Notes: generated by a model from the letters alone, not told the origin. Positions 43,346 to 52,535 are shown, counted from the first letter of the stretch. The stretch is DNA of 64,000 nucleotides from an uncultured Clostridia bacterium (GCA_947624675.1 CANQLI010000001.1:62001-126000); one strand, 5' to 3'. Numbers and translations are program-made.

Positions 43346-44827
43346 TTATCCTTTAAACGGATTTTCAGACGGATATGGCAGACATTTTGGCTGATTGTAT
43401 CCGATCTCGGCAATTCCTAAGTACTTAAATACCTCAAAAATCGCTTTTCCAAAATGTCCGAAGGCTACTGCTCCGTGATGCGGGAAGTTGCCCTCAATAA
43501 GTACATGACGATAAAATCTTCCCATCTCCGGGATAGCAAATATTCCTATCGCTCCGAACGAACGGGTCGCAACCGGAAGAACCTCTCCCTGTGCTATGTA
43601 TGCACGAAGCTTACAGTCGGATGTTGACTGAAGCCTGAAGAATGTAATATCTCCCGGGATAATATCTCCCTCAAGCGTTCCCTGAGTAACCTCTTCAGGC
43701 AAGCTTCTTGCCATTATCATCTGATACTTCATAGAGCATGAGGTAAGCTTCTTTGAGGAAGTGTTTCCGCAGTGGAAGCCCATAAACACATCCTTAAGTG
43801 TGTAATCGTGCTTACCCTTTATGTCCTCTTCGTAAAGGTCAGCAGGAACAGTGTTGTTTATGTCGAGAAGCGTTACAATGTCGTCGCTTACGCAGGTTCC
43901 GATAAATTCTGAGAGTGCACCGTAGATATCAACCTCGCACGATACAGGAATTCCTCTTGAGGTAAGTCGGCTGTTTACATAACACGGAACAAATCCAAAC
44001 TGTGTCTGGAATGCCGGCCAGCATTTTCCCGCGATAGCTACATACTCTCTGTATCCCTTATGTGACTCTATCCAATCGAGAAGAGTGAGCTCATACTGTG
44101 CAAGCTTAGGCAAAATCTCAGGCTTCATATTACCCTTTCCAAGCTCTTGTTCCATATCCTTTACAACCTCGGGGATCCTTTCGTCACCCTCGTGGAGCTT
44201 ATACGCTTCAAATAAATCAAGCTCAGAGTTTTCCTCAATCTCAACGCCGAGATCAAACAGCGGCTTAATAGGTGCGTTACAAGCCATAAAGTTAAGCGGA
44301 CGAGGTCCGAATGAAATTATCTTTAAATTCTTAAGTCCGATAATCGCCTTTGCGATAGGTACAAACTCGTTTATCATATCGGCACATTCTTCAGCAGTCC
44401 CTACCGGGTATTCAGGAATATATGCCTTTATATTTCTGAGCTTAAGATTGTAGCTTGCGTTAAGCATTCCGCAGTAAGCGTCTCCTCTTCCCTGACATAA
44501 ATTTCCGCCCGTTTCCTCTGCTGCGGCTACAAACATTGCAGGTCCGTCAAAGTGCTTTGCAAGCAGCGTTTCTGATATTTCAGGTCCAAAGTTTCCGAGA
44601 TATACGCAAAGCGCATTACAGCCCGCTTTCTTTATATCCTCAAGAGCCTGAACCATATGTATTTCGCTCTCAACTATACATATCGGACATTCGTAAATAT
44701 CCGCATCTCCGTACTTGGACTTGTAGGCTGAAATAAGCGCTTCTCTCCTCGATACAGAAAGAGATTCCGGGAAACAGTCACGGGATACCGCAACAATACC
44801 GATCTTTACATTTGGTGTGTTGTTCAT
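43346..44827 (-). CDS. L-fucose/L-arabinose isomerase family protein
   Basis: 493 aa sugar isomerase of the FucI/AraA fold. The N-terminal region starts KIGIVAVSRDCFPESLSVSRREALI. SFGPRPLNFMACNAPIKPL, CEVDIYGALSEFIGTCVSDD and the C-terminal FPHHGAVAFGHFGKAIFEV (metal-ligand His region) match fucose isomerase-like proteins found in gut Firmicutes. The substrate (fucose, arabinose or another ketose/aldose) is not settled. It follows the DUF4867 gene by 36 bases with its own RBS (AAGGAG), so the two form an operon for sugar use. Confidence 0.88.
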   Translation of the reverse strand: MNNTPNVKIGIVAVSRDCFPESLSVSRREALISAYKSKYGDADIYECPICIVESEIHMVQALEDIKKAGCNALCVYLGNFGPEISETLLAKHFDGPAMFVAAAEETGGNLCQGRGDAYCGMLNASYNLKLRNIKAYIPEYPVGTAEECADMINEFVPIAKAIIGLKNLKIISFGPRPLNFMACNAPIKPLFDLGVEIEENSELDLFEAYKLHEGDERIPEVVKDMEQELGKGNMKPEILPKLAQYELTLLDWIESHKGYREYVAIAGKCWPAFQTQFGFVPCYVNSRLTSRGIPVSCEVDIYGALSEFIGTCVSDDIVTLLDINNTVPADLYEEDIKGKHDYTLKDVFMGFHCGNTSSKKLTSCSMKYQMIMARSLPEEVTQGTLEGDIIPGDITFFRLQSTSDCKLRAYIAQGEVLPVATRSFGAIGIFAIPEMGRFYRHVLIEGNFPHHGAVAFGHFGKAIFEVFKYLGIAEIGYNQPKCLPYPSENPFKG

Positions 44828-44863
44828 TTTAAATTCTCCTTATCATATTTTTATTTTACTCAA

Positions 44864-45499
44864 TTACTTGAGTGATAAATTTTCTCCCTTAAGTCCTATG
44901 AATGCGCCGTCCTTGTCAAGTCCGGAATCAGGGTGAGCTATAAGCCATTTATTTTTTGCAAACAACAGCTTTGCATCTCCTCCGCCGACCTCGACAGGCG
45001 CGGATAATTCGTAGTTTGTGCCCTTTGGCAACACAACAACACATTTAAATCCGCCCTCATTTGCATTGCACGGAGCATAGTGAAGCGTAGTTGCATATAC
45101 CTCTATCATAGTTCCCTTCGGCACAAAAAAGCACTCTACCTTATCCGTTTCATATGTGAAATCATCGTTTATGTCCTGCTGACACCCCAGCATTAAAATA
45201 AGGTCGGTAGCTGCTATATTTATCTCGCTAGAACGGTGATACTCAAGCGCGTTTAAATCATAATTGTTACCGTTGCAATATCCAATCTGTACCGGAAGTC
45301 CTCCGTATATTTCATTCTCAAGATCCTTTTTAAACGCAAGAGATTCAAGACTTGATACCCCCGGAATGTATATAACATCCTTAGGACACGGAGCGGCATC
45401 CATAGCGTCCAATATGTCGTTTAAATTATACCCTTCAATTATCCTTCCGTATTTTTTAAACGACTCGTCTTTAACATTTTTTATTTCCAATTCTGCCAA
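44864..45499 (-). CDS. DUF4867 cupin-like protein
   Basis: About 211 aa. The family pattern is IYIPGVSSLESLAFKKDLENEIYGG, QIGYCNGNNYDLNALEYHRSSEINIA, FFVPKGTMIEVYATTLHYAPC and the C-terminal IGLKGENLSLK. Cupin-like, probably an epimerase/mutarotase or isomerase partner in uronate or fucose metabolism; these genes regularly accompany fucose isomerase-like genes, as here. The first ATG (45514) is followed directly by GGAGGG, which is the ribosome site for a TTG at 45499 (7-base spacing), so I place the start there. Confidence 0.8.
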   Translation of the reverse strand: MAELEIKNVKDESFKKYGRIIEGYNLNDILDAMDAAPCPKDVIYIPGVSSLESLAFKKDLENEIYGGLPVQIGYCNGNNYDLNALEYHRSSEINIAATDLILMLGCQQDINDDFTYETDKVECFFVPKGTMIEVYATTLHYAPCNANEGGFKCVVVLPKGTNYELSAPVEVGGGDAKLLFAKNKWLIAHPDSGLDKDGAFIGLKGENLSLK

Positions 45500-45549
45500 G
45501 TCAAATCCCTCCATTACTTGAGTGTAAAATATCTAAAACTTACAAATTG

Positions 45550-45578
45550 ATTATATCACTTTTTGTATAATGTGTCAA
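45550..45578 (-). promoter_or_regulatory. Consensus sigma-A promoter of the DUF4867-isomerase operon
   Basis: Minus strand TTGACA (45578-45573), 17 bases, TATAAT (45555-45550): both hexamers perfect. It overlaps no repressor palindrome that I can see. Confidence 0.92.
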
Positions 45579-45656
45579 CCGCTAATAATTCTTTTATAAA
45601 GCAGTTTCTACTAGCGTTTATTCTAAACTGACAGCAAACAGCAACAAAACAAAATA

Positions 45657-45694
45657 TGAAAAAACGGCAAGCTTAAAAAGCTGCCGCCTTTTCA
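45657..45694 (-). terminator. Terminator of the 764-aa dockerin gene
   Basis: Minus strand GGCGGCAGCTT / AAGCTTGCCG stem followed by TTTTTT. Confidence 0.8.
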
Positions 45695-45725
45695 TATGTG
45701 TAACATAATCTGGAAGATAGCTTAG

Positions 45726-48020
45726 TTATTTAACTCCCTTTGCTGTAGCGTTTATCATTCCGACATCTACTGTTGTTATCTTTTCATCGCCTGATACCTC
45801 TGCTACTTCAAAATCGTAATCCTCAAGTGTCTTTGATCCCTTTGCGTGTGCATTCGCCAGACCTACATCTACGGTCGTAATGATTCCGTCGCCGTTGATG
45901 TCGCCCGCTGCGTGAAGCTCAGCTTCAATATCTATTTCGCCGTTTGTTACTGTCGCTGCGTAACTCCTTGTAACATATCCTTCTGCTGCGAATGTTATTA
46001 CATATTCTCCGTCCTCAAGCTCAGGTATCGTATACTCCCCGTTAGCTGCTTTCGCTTCCGAAACTGTCTCGCCGTCTGCTGTTGCAACCGTTACTGTTAC
46101 TTCTGCGTCTATGCCCGGTGTAGTTACCGTTCCGCTTACATCATTTCCCTTTGAAACTTCAACTAGCGCTGCTATTGCATCCTCGATTGCCTGTGCATAA
46201 CCATCAACTGTCTCCTGCTCGGTTATGTTCTTTGTCCTGTCTACTGCATCAACTGCCGCATTAAGAGCCGCTACCGATTCCTCTGTGTATATGCTCAAGT
46301 CAGCAGGAATCTTTGCTATTGCTTCATCTACCTTTGTGTAGTCGGCAGGCTTATACTCAAGTGCTGCTATTGCGTCCTCGATTGCCTGTGCATAACCATC
46401 AACCGTATCCTGCTCCATTATATTCTTTGTTCTGTCTACTGCGTTTTTCGCATCATTAAGTGCCTTTACCGTCTCGTCCGTATAAACGCTCAAGTCAGCA
46501 GGAATCTTTGCTATTGCTTCATCTACCTTTGTGTAATCAGCAGGATTATATTCAAGGTGTTCAACACAATAGATAAGCTGATAAGCAGCCATCTCCAAGT
46601 CTGTTTGTGTTACCGTAGCGGTATCATGATTGAAATTATCCCCGCTTTCTTTTATTCCTTTTTCAAATAATTCTTCAGCCTTTTTAACTGCTTCCGTTAA
46701 TTCTGCATACGATTTCTCTGTGACATATGTAGCATAATCAGGGTTTTCCGTTATTTCCCATCCTCTTGCCAGAGCTTTTACAATTAGTGTGAAATCTAAC
46801 GGTGCATATTCCAATGCCTCATATGCAGCTTGTACTTCTGAGATCATCTGGTCAATATCCTCATTTGATGAATTTTCTTGGGTCATTTCAAGCAGTTTAT
46901 CGACCAGCTCTCTAAATTTTGCAAATGATTCTTTTGTATATCCGGTGCCGGTAACATTTCTGTATCTGTTGCTTGCTTCATGCAATTTTTGTGCATGATC
47001 TGAATCCGCACGCTCTTTTAGTCCTGAAATAGCGTCTTTTATTGCCTGTTCTGCTGCGTCTATTGCCTCTTGTGTTGACTCTGAGTTTTCCGCTATTGCT
47101 TCACCCGATGAAACAGCTTCGGTCAAGGTGCTGTATGTTGGGATTGTATACTTATAGATGCTATCGCCCTTCATATAAGTATTTTTTGTTGTATTGATCG
47201 TTTCCTTAAGGCTTACGGCTTTTTCTACCAGCCCGTTTATTGCGCTGTTTATTGCTTCTACAGCCGCATCAATATCTTTCTGTGTTGCCTTATCATTTTC
47301 CAGAAGCTTTTCACCCTCTGCCAATGCGTTTGTTAACAGATTATATGTTTCCGGCTTATATAGTTTTTCTTTATCTTTATATGTCTTTGCTTTTTCTACT
47401 GCTTCTTTAAGTTTTGTAAAGTCAGCTGGAGGTAAACCTTCAACAACAGTAAAGTTGTATGTAATAGTATTAATTACTTGAGCAAGACCTGTTCCATCTT
47501 CAACTTTTTCTAGTGCTACATAACCGTTTGAGTTATAAATTAAACGGTTTGCATCATCTCCTGATACAATTGTACCGGTTTCATATTGTTTCTTACGTGG
47601 TAATGCCGCTTTATCCTCATCTGTAGCAACTTGGCTATATGTAGAAGCAGGAACTAATCCAGTGCTATGTAATATATTAGTAAATGTTTGATCATATCCA
47701 TCTGTATTCTGAATTGTTACAGAATCTACATTAATATAAAAAGGGAAATCTCCCTCGCTTGGATAAGGACTGAATGTAAAAAATCCAATTTCAGAAAATC
47801 TAGTACTACTTCTATGAAAACTAACAGTTGCAGTATACTTTCCTGCACCATTAATTTGAACATCAGAAGAATCCTGATAACTTGCTAATGCACCATTATT
47901 TGCAGTTATAGTAAGAGTACCATTAATATCAGCTGCCGATGATGTAATAGCAGAAACTGACAGCGAAGTTAATGCTACCGTTGCGGCAAGAATGCCGCTT
48001 AAAAGCTTTTTGATTTTCAT
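45726..48020 (-). CDS. Secreted FIVAR-repeat / CnaB / dockerin protein (764 aa)
   Basis: Signal peptide (KKLLSGILAATVALTSLSVSA). An N-terminal beta domain (about 30-190) resembles a cohesin-like or carbohydrate-binding sandwich, with KYTATVSFHR and NIDVDSVTI-type strands. Five or more FIVAR-type helical repeats follow (about 200-640), recognisable by YTEESVAALNAAVDAV and AIEDAIAALEYKPADY. Then a CnaB-like domain (GEYVITFAAEGYVTRSY) and a C-terminal dockerin (GDINGDGIITTVDVG and SGDEKITTVDVG). No catalytic residues were found. FIVAR stalks are typical of adhesins and wall-associated enzymes, so a structural or attachment role in a cellulosome is likely. It follows the sigma/anti-sigma genes and has the matching promoter just after the anti-sigma stop. 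Confidence 0.88.
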   Translation of the reverse strand: MKIKKLLSGILAATVALTSLSVSAITSSAADINGTLTITANNGALASYQDSSDVQINGAGKYTATVSFHRSSTRFSEIGFFTFSPYPSEGDFPFYINVDSVTIQNTDGYDQTFTNILHSTGLVPASTYSQVATDEDKAALPRKKQYETGTIVSGDDANRLIYNSNGYVALEKVEDGTGLAQVINTITYNFTVVEGLPPADFTKLKEAVEKAKTYKDKEKLYKPETYNLLTNALAEGEKLLENDKATQKDIDAAVEAINSAINGLVEKAVSLKETINTTKNTYMKGDSIYKYTIPTYSTLTEAVSSGEAIAENSESTQEAIDAAEQAIKDAISGLKERADSDHAQKLHEASNRYRNVTGTGYTKESFAKFRELVDKLLEMTQENSSNEDIDQMISEVQAAYEALEYAPLDFTLIVKALARGWEITENPDYATYVTEKSYAELTEAVKKAEELFEKGIKESGDNFNHDTATVTQTDLEMAAYQLIYCVEHLEYNPADYTKVDEAIAKIPADLSVYTDETVKALNDAKNAVDRTKNIMEQDTVDGYAQAIEDAIAALEYKPADYTKVDEAIAKIPADLSIYTEESVAALNAAVDAVDRTKNITEQETVDGYAQAIEDAIAALVEVSKGNDVSGTVTTPGIDAEVTVTVATADGETVSEAKAANGEYTIPELEDGEYVITFAAEGYVTRSYAATVTNGEIDIEAELHAAGDINGDGIITTVDVGLANAHAKGSKTLEDYDFEVAEVSGDEKITTVDVGMINATAKGVK

Positions 48021-48164
48021 TTTTTATCCTCCTAGATAGTGTTAAACTTTTCGCAGACCTGTTAAGTCTGCATTGATTCGAATGATTCTTGAATAATACT
48101 TTTTAATCCTCCTTTTACACATAAAATATAATATAGACAGAAAGAAAAATTCTTCTGCATATAT

Positions 48165-48198
48165 CTATTACGAAATTAAATTTGCTTTATGGACAAAA
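48165..48198 (-). promoter_or_regulatory. Putative ECF-sigma promoter of the 764-aa dockerin gene
   Basis: Minus strand TTTTGTCC (48198-48191), 18 bases, CGTAATAG (48172-48165). The same two blocks with the same spacing occur upstream of the sigma operon (49830-49863). Downstream similarity (ATATATGCAGAAG, TTTTCTTTC) continues for about 40 bases. Confidence 0.6.
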
Positions 48199-48202
48199 AT
48201 TT

Positions 48203-48901
48203 TTAATCGGCTTTTTTCTTTGTATGCTTGCACAAATCAATAACAGTATTTTTGTCTAAATTGCTGAGTATAGAAAGCATATAATCTCCGTCAGTCCAAT
48301 AAACCCCTATCCAAGATAATGCTTTCATATCATGTATAACATAATCCTGATTGTTTTCATCTACATAAAATTCGATAGTAGAATGAACAGTATCAAGTTC
48401 AACTGCGGTTGTTATTGATCCCTGTCTAAACCGAATAAATTCACCCGTGTCATAATTACAATACATCTTTAAGTCCTCTTTAGATTCAGTAAGTTCAAAC
48501 CCGTCGGGAATATCATAAACCTCATACTCATCTCTGATAGTAGTCTCCCAAGCGCTATATATTTTTCTATCGTCTACACTGAGAGAAATATGATCGGAAA
48601 AGCTTTTCACAACTAAGCTTTTATTGATCTTGGGGACTGCTTTAACACCACCTATCGATGAAGCTGCCATCATAACAAATATAATTATAATAAAACTTGC
48701 AACGCGTCTTCCGGCAGTACTTATAAAAACAAAATAAGGTTGCTTTTGACGATCAATGAGCTTTGCCATTTTCTTTTTAAATTTTTTTGAAAGTTGATAA
48801 TTGGGAGTGTTCTGATAATCTGGAATGTCTAAATTAGCTAACTGATTGCAATCATTTTCAAAAGATTTTTCCAACGCAGTCATAAATTCAGACTTGTCCA
48901 C
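48203..48901 (-). CDS. Membrane anti-sigma factor with DUF4367-like sensor domain
   Basis: 232 aa. A cytosolic N-terminal helical region (to about 70) would hold the sigma factor, one membrane helix (VASFIIIIFVMMAASSIGGV, about 78-97) crosses, and the outer part ends in a DUF4367-type domain (YEVYDIPDGFELTESKEDL, YWTDGDYMLSILSNLD). GTG start at 48901 with GGAGG upstream; it overlaps the sigma gene by 14 bases, so the pair is made together. In Clostridium thermocellum outer domains of anti-sigma factors sense polysaccharides and control cellulosome genes; this one lacks a recognisable sugar-binding module. Confidence 0.85.
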   Translation of the reverse strand: MDKSEFMTALEKSFENDCNQLANLDIPDYQNTPNYQLSKKFKKKMAKLIDRQKQPYFVFISTAGRRVASFIIIIFVMMAASSIGGVKAVPKINKSLVVKSFSDHISLSVDDRKIYSAWETTIRDEYEVYDIPDGFELTESKEDLKMYCNYDTGEFIRFRQGSITTAVELDTVHSTIEFYVDENNQDYVIHDMKALSWIGVYWTDGDYMLSILSNLDKNTVIDLCKHTKKKAD

Positions 48902-49415
48902 TATAATCCACCTCCAAGATTTCCTTTAAATGTGATTTTGCGCGTTGAATGCGTTTATAAACTGCTGCCTCACTTATGTCAAACAATTTTGAAATATCTT
49001 TAATTGTTCTTCCGTAAATATAGTACATATATAAAATATCTTTTTCGCTCTGATTAAGGTTAGAAAGTGCCGATTCCAAATCGGAAGATTCAGATTTATC
49101 ATCGTATTTTAAATTCATATCCTCCTGAAACGGTATCTCTTTTTTTCTTTTATTTTTCCTATAAATATCTATTGAAATATTTCTGACAATAATAACAAAT
49201 TGATTTGCTGTTTTAGGGCAAATTGTTTTTTCTAATTTAGAGAAATTTTTAGCTATACGCAAAAAGGCTTCCGAAACAGCATCCTCGGCGTCCTGCTGAT
49301 TACCAAGAATATTATAAGCGGTATACAGCATAAGATTAAGGTATTCGTCATACAATTTTTTAAATATTGTCTTATCCTCACTGTTGTCGATCATCGCCAT
49401 ACAAACCATAAGCAT
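48888..49415 (-). CDS. ECF-type RNA polymerase sigma factor
   Basis: About 175 aa. Region 2 is at FKKLYDEYLNLMLYTAYNILGNQQDAEDAVSEAFLRI, region 4 at LSNLNQSEKDILYMYYIYGRTIKDISKLFDISEAAVYKRIQRAKSHL. ATG at 49415 chosen, 9 bases from AAGGAG; the longer frame to 49469 has no RBS. Coupled to the anti-sigma gene. The nearby matching promoters make the 764-aa dockerin gene and its own operon the most likely targets. Confidence 0.93.
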   Translation of the reverse strand: MLMVCMAMIDNSEDKTIFKKLYDEYLNLMLYTAYNILGNQQDAEDAVSEAFLRIAKNFSKLEKTICPKTANQFVIIVRNISIDIYRKNKRKKEIPFQEDMNLKYDDKSESSDLESALSNLNQSEKDILYMYYIYGRTIKDISKLFDISEAAVYKRIQRAKSHLKEILEVDYSGQV

Positions 49416-49477
49416 AATGTCACACTCCTTTATAAAAAATATAAAGATAATTATTTTGTAAAAGTTCAAATAGGGTT

Positions 49478-49678
49478 TTATTTTGTAGAGTGTGAATTAT
49501 TTACAATTTTCATTTTATAAAAGCGACCAACATTGATTTCACCGAAACGAATAAAATTATTTTTAATATCTAAGAAAAGAGAATTAAGTAAAACATTATA
49601 AATATTACTCACAGCATCAGCAAAACATTCAGCCATACTTTTAATTTCTCCTGACTTAAAATCTAATATACTATCCAA
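49478..49678 (-). CDS. Small protein upstream of the ECF sigma gene
   Basis: 66 aa, no family recognised. It has a strong ribosome site (GGAGGT, 6 bases before a TTG at 49678) and ends 63 bases before the sigma start, downstream of the putative autoregulated promoter. The translation starts with DSILDFKSGEIKSMAECFAD, a soluble helix, then a mixed hydrophobic/basic part. No signal peptide is evident. Not certain to be expressed, but RBS and position favour it as the first gene of the sigma operon. Confidence 0.5.
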   Translation of the reverse strand: MDSILDFKSGEIKSMAECFADAVSNIYNVLLNSLFLDIKNNFIRFGEINVGRFYKMKIVNNSHSTK

Positions 49679-49829
49679 AGTATTACCTCCTATAATATTC
49701 CTTAATAGGTTATCAAAGAATCACTTTTACATTGCCCAAAAAAGTTTTTACTAATCGGAAAAAGATTATACATTACCTCCTTCATAAAGCCATAAAAATA
49801 TGCCGAAAGAAAACCTTCTACATAAATTA

Positions 49830-49863
49830 CTATAACGTATTATTTTAAAGTTTTTGGACAAAA
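49830..49863 (-). promoter_or_regulatory. Putative autoregulated ECF-sigma promoter
   Basis: Minus strand TTTTGTCC (49863-49856), 18 bases, CGTTATAG (49837-49830), followed by TTTATGTAGAAGG and TTTTCTTTC as at the 48.2-kb copy. The remaining 49864-50055 is AT-rich without a gene. Confidence 0.6.
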
Positions 49864-50055
49864 TAAGACAGAATATTTAAAATTTCGTATAATTGCACAA
49901 ATAAAGTACAATTTTTTTATTTAAACTGCTTAAAACCAAATCAATATCTTTTAAACCGTTTCAGCAAAGTCTTAAGCTAACATAATAAGTAGAACAGTGA
50001 TAAAACAAGTCTTACTTATGACTGTTGTTTTCAATCTGAATCTATATCACCTCCG

Positions 50056-50099
50056 AAAAACAACAAAAAGCACAGTACGCCGTAAAAGCATACTATGCC
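50056..50099 (-). terminator. Terminator-like hairpin, related to the one at 58211
   Basis: Minus strand GCATAGTATGC pairs with GCGTACTGTGC (wobbles allowed) and is followed by TTTTTGTTGTTTTT and then GGAGGTGA. The sequence around it is similar to the leader of the LytTR operon. Confidence 0.7.
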
Positions 50100-50149
50100 C
50101 TATATATCGTTATATTTTTTGTAAAATACATTTTTAATTAAATGAAACG

Positions 50150-50188
50150 AAAAAACGGCAGACTTATAAAAAGCTACCGTTTTTCCGT
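50150..50188 (-). terminator. Terminator of the 761-aa dockerin gene
   Basis: Minus strand AACGGTAGCTTTTT / AGTCTGCCGTT followed by TTTTTCG; same type and position as in the other dockerin genes. Confidence 0.75.
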
Positions 50189-50218
50189 ATGTGTAACTTT
50201 ATTTAGAAGATGTCTCAG

Positions 50219-52504
50219 TTATCTTACTCCCTTTGCTGTAGCGTTTATCATTCCGACATCTACTGTCGTTATCTTTTCATCTCCCGATACTTCCGCTACA
50301 TAAAAGTCGTATCCCTCAAGCGTCTTTGTTCCTTTAGCGTGGGCATTTGCAAGCCCTACATCTACGGTCGTAATGTTTCCGTCTCCGTTTATGTCGCCTA
50401 ATTTATGTATCTCAGCTTTAAGCGCTAGACTTCCATTCGCTACCGTCACTGTGTAGCTTCTCGTAACATAGCCCTCTGCCGAGAATGTTATTACATATTC
50501 TCCGTCCTCAAAATCTGATATAGAATACTCCCCGTTAGCTGCTTTTACTTCTGCAACTGTCTCGCCGTTGTCAGTCGTTACGGTTACAGTGACCTCTGTT
50601 TTGTCTTTCGGCGTTACTACCGCTCCGACGATATTTCCCTTTGGTCTTTCGGTAAGCGCCGCAACAGCATCTTCTATATCCTTTGCGTATCCGTCAACGA
50701 TACTCTGCTCGGTGATGTTCTTTGTCCTGTCTACCGAATCTACTGCTGCGTTTAATGCTGATACTGATTCATCTGTGTATATGCTCAAGTCAGCAGGAAT
50801 CTTTGCTATTGCTTCATCTACCTTTGTGTAGTCGGCAGGCTTATACTTAAGTGCTGCTATTGCGTCCTTGATTGCCTTAGCGGCATTGTCCGCCGACTCC
50901 TGAGTGGCGTTGATATCTTCCAAAACAGCCTTTGCCGCTTCAACAGCTTTGTCAAGACTTAATACCGATTCATCGGTATACAGACCTGTATCCATATCCT
51001 CTGCCGATTCAACAGCGTCGGTAAGTGCAGACTTATTCGCTATATATACTACATTCGTCCCCGTCAGATAACCAGCATTACGCAGTGTTTTTTCTGTTGT
51101 ACTATCCTTGTAGATATAGAATGTCGGGTTACTTGTCAGATCAAATGTCCGTTCGGAATCTGCGTAATTCTGTACAAAGCTTAGGTTATCAGTTTCGATT
51201 ATTATCTCTTTAAGAGACTTACATTCATCAAACATTCTTTGTGATAAGCCGTTTTCGCGTTCTCCGCTTAAATGTATCTTAACCGTGCCGCCGCCTTTTA
51301 CAGTTACTCTCTCAAGTCCTTCACATCCGGAAAATGCTGCATTTCCACGCATCATATTGGATACTCCGGTAACATTATAGTGTATATCCTTAGGTACGGT
51401 TAATTCCTTCAATGAATTGCAGTTGGCGAACGCTATTCCGCCAAGGGTCATTCCCTCTATCAAATTAACAGATGTTATGTCTGTATTCTGAAAGGCACTC
51501 TGTCCTATATAGTTAAGAGTTGATGGAAGCTTAAGATTTCCTTTGAGATTTGTATTGTAAAATGCCATATTGCCTATGCTTTCCAAGCCCTCGGGGAACT
51601 CAAGATTTTCCACTGATAATGCTGATTTATTAAAAGCGTGATCCCCTATTTCTTTTAGAGTTTCGGGAAATGTAACGCTCTTAAGATTAGGACATATAGA
51701 AGCATTTTTACTGCTATTGTCCTGATCAAACGGTCCGAAAGCACAGTTACATATGCTCGTTATCGTAGAGTCCTTCATCTCGACCTTTTCTATTTTTGAC
51801 GCAAGCTTCTTAAAACCGTCCGATATAATTATATCTCCGCTTCCGGAAAAGGTCAGAGTCTTTGACGCTTCGTCCCAAGACCATTCACAGCCAAGCCCTG
51901 CCGGTCCTGAGGTTTCAGTTTCCTTCGGCAATAATATCGGAGTGCGGTTTGTTTCTGTCGGAAAAGCCTCGTTCGTTAAATACTCAAAATCTTCATCTGT
52001 GTATTTTAAACCTACTTTTAATGAATCTTCTGTAGTGCTGTCTTTATAAACATGCCATTTTATTCCGCTACCGGCTTGTGGGTAACTTCCTGAATTTCCA
52101 CTGAATGTATTTTTAATGTTCTTTGAAAAACACCATACATCCGTAAGCCTTGACCCATTATTTGGTAAACCATTTACACCAAGCGTTTCAAGCGTTGAGG
52201 GGATTACCGCTTCCTCAATATTAAGACAATTTATAAAAGCTTTAGAATCTATTCCCGTTATGCCCTCTTCTACAACTACTTTTTTGATTCCTACTGAATA
52301 TTGATACCAAGGGCTGCTGTATCCACCGCTGTTTAATTCGCCGTTTCCTGATATAACAAGTGTATTATCGGTGTTGATAAACCATGTTACATTATCACCG
52401 CAATTGCCGGAAAGCAATGTACCTTCGCTATCAGACGCAAACACACTTATATTACCAACTAACAGCATTATCGCTGCTGTCAGTACGGAAAATATTTTTT
52501 TCAT
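50219..52504 (-). CDS. Secreted BspA-type LRR / FIVAR / CnaB / dockerin protein (761 aa)
   Basis: Signal peptide (MKKIFSVLTAAIMLLVGNISVFA). Residues 25-480 hold BspA-like leucine-rich repeats (SVTFPETLKEIGDHAFNKS, LEFPEGLESIGNMAFYNT) of the kind that mediate adhesion. Two or three FIVAR repeats follow (about 490-620, ATQESADNAAKAIKDAIAAL and IYTDESVSALNAAVDSV), then a CnaB-like domain and a dockerin (GDINGDGNITTVDVG, SGDEKITTVDVG). No enzyme motifs. The dockerin is almost the same as in the neighbouring genes, so these proteins should use the same cohesins. It lies 86 bases after the 1281-aa gene and is probably co-transcribed through an intervening hairpin. Confidence 0.9.
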   Translation of the reverse strand: MKKIFSVLTAAIMLLVGNISVFASDSEGTLLSGNCGDNVTWFINTDNTLVISGNGELNSGGYSSPWYQYSVGIKKVVVEEGITGIDSKAFINCLNIEEAVIPSTLETLGVNGLPNNGSRLTDVWCFSKNIKNTFSGNSGSYPQAGSGIKWHVYKDSTTEDSLKVGLKYTDEDFEYLTNEAFPTETNRTPILLPKETETSGPAGLGCEWSWDEASKTLTFSGSGDIIISDGFKKLASKIEKVEMKDSTITSICNCAFGPFDQDNSSKNASICPNLKSVTFPETLKEIGDHAFNKSALSVENLEFPEGLESIGNMAFYNTNLKGNLKLPSTLNYIGQSAFQNTDITSVNLIEGMTLGGIAFANCNSLKELTVPKDIHYNVTGVSNMMRGNAAFSGCEGLERVTVKGGGTVKIHLSGERENGLSQRMFDECKSLKEIIIETDNLSFVQNYADSERTFDLTSNPTFYIYKDSTTEKTLRNAGYLTGTNVVYIANKSALTDAVESAEDMDTGLYTDESVLSLDKAVEAAKAVLEDINATQESADNAAKAIKDAIAALKYKPADYTKVDEAIAKIPADLSIYTDESVSALNAAVDSVDRTKNITEQSIVDGYAKDIEDAVAALTERPKGNIVGAVVTPKDKTEVTVTVTTDNGETVAEVKAANGEYSISDFEDGEYVITFSAEGYVTRSYTVTVANGSLALKAEIHKLGDINGDGNITTVDVGLANAHAKGTKTLEGYDFYVAEVSGDEKITTVDVGMINATAKGVR

Positions 52505-52535
52505 ATTTTACTCTCCTTTTCGATATATAATTGAC

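Noticed and set aside
44863..45524. 12-bp direct repeats (ATTACTTGAGTG) at both ends of the DUF4867 gene
   Set aside because: Too short and no other sign of insertion; the gene has a fitting partner and a consensus promoter.
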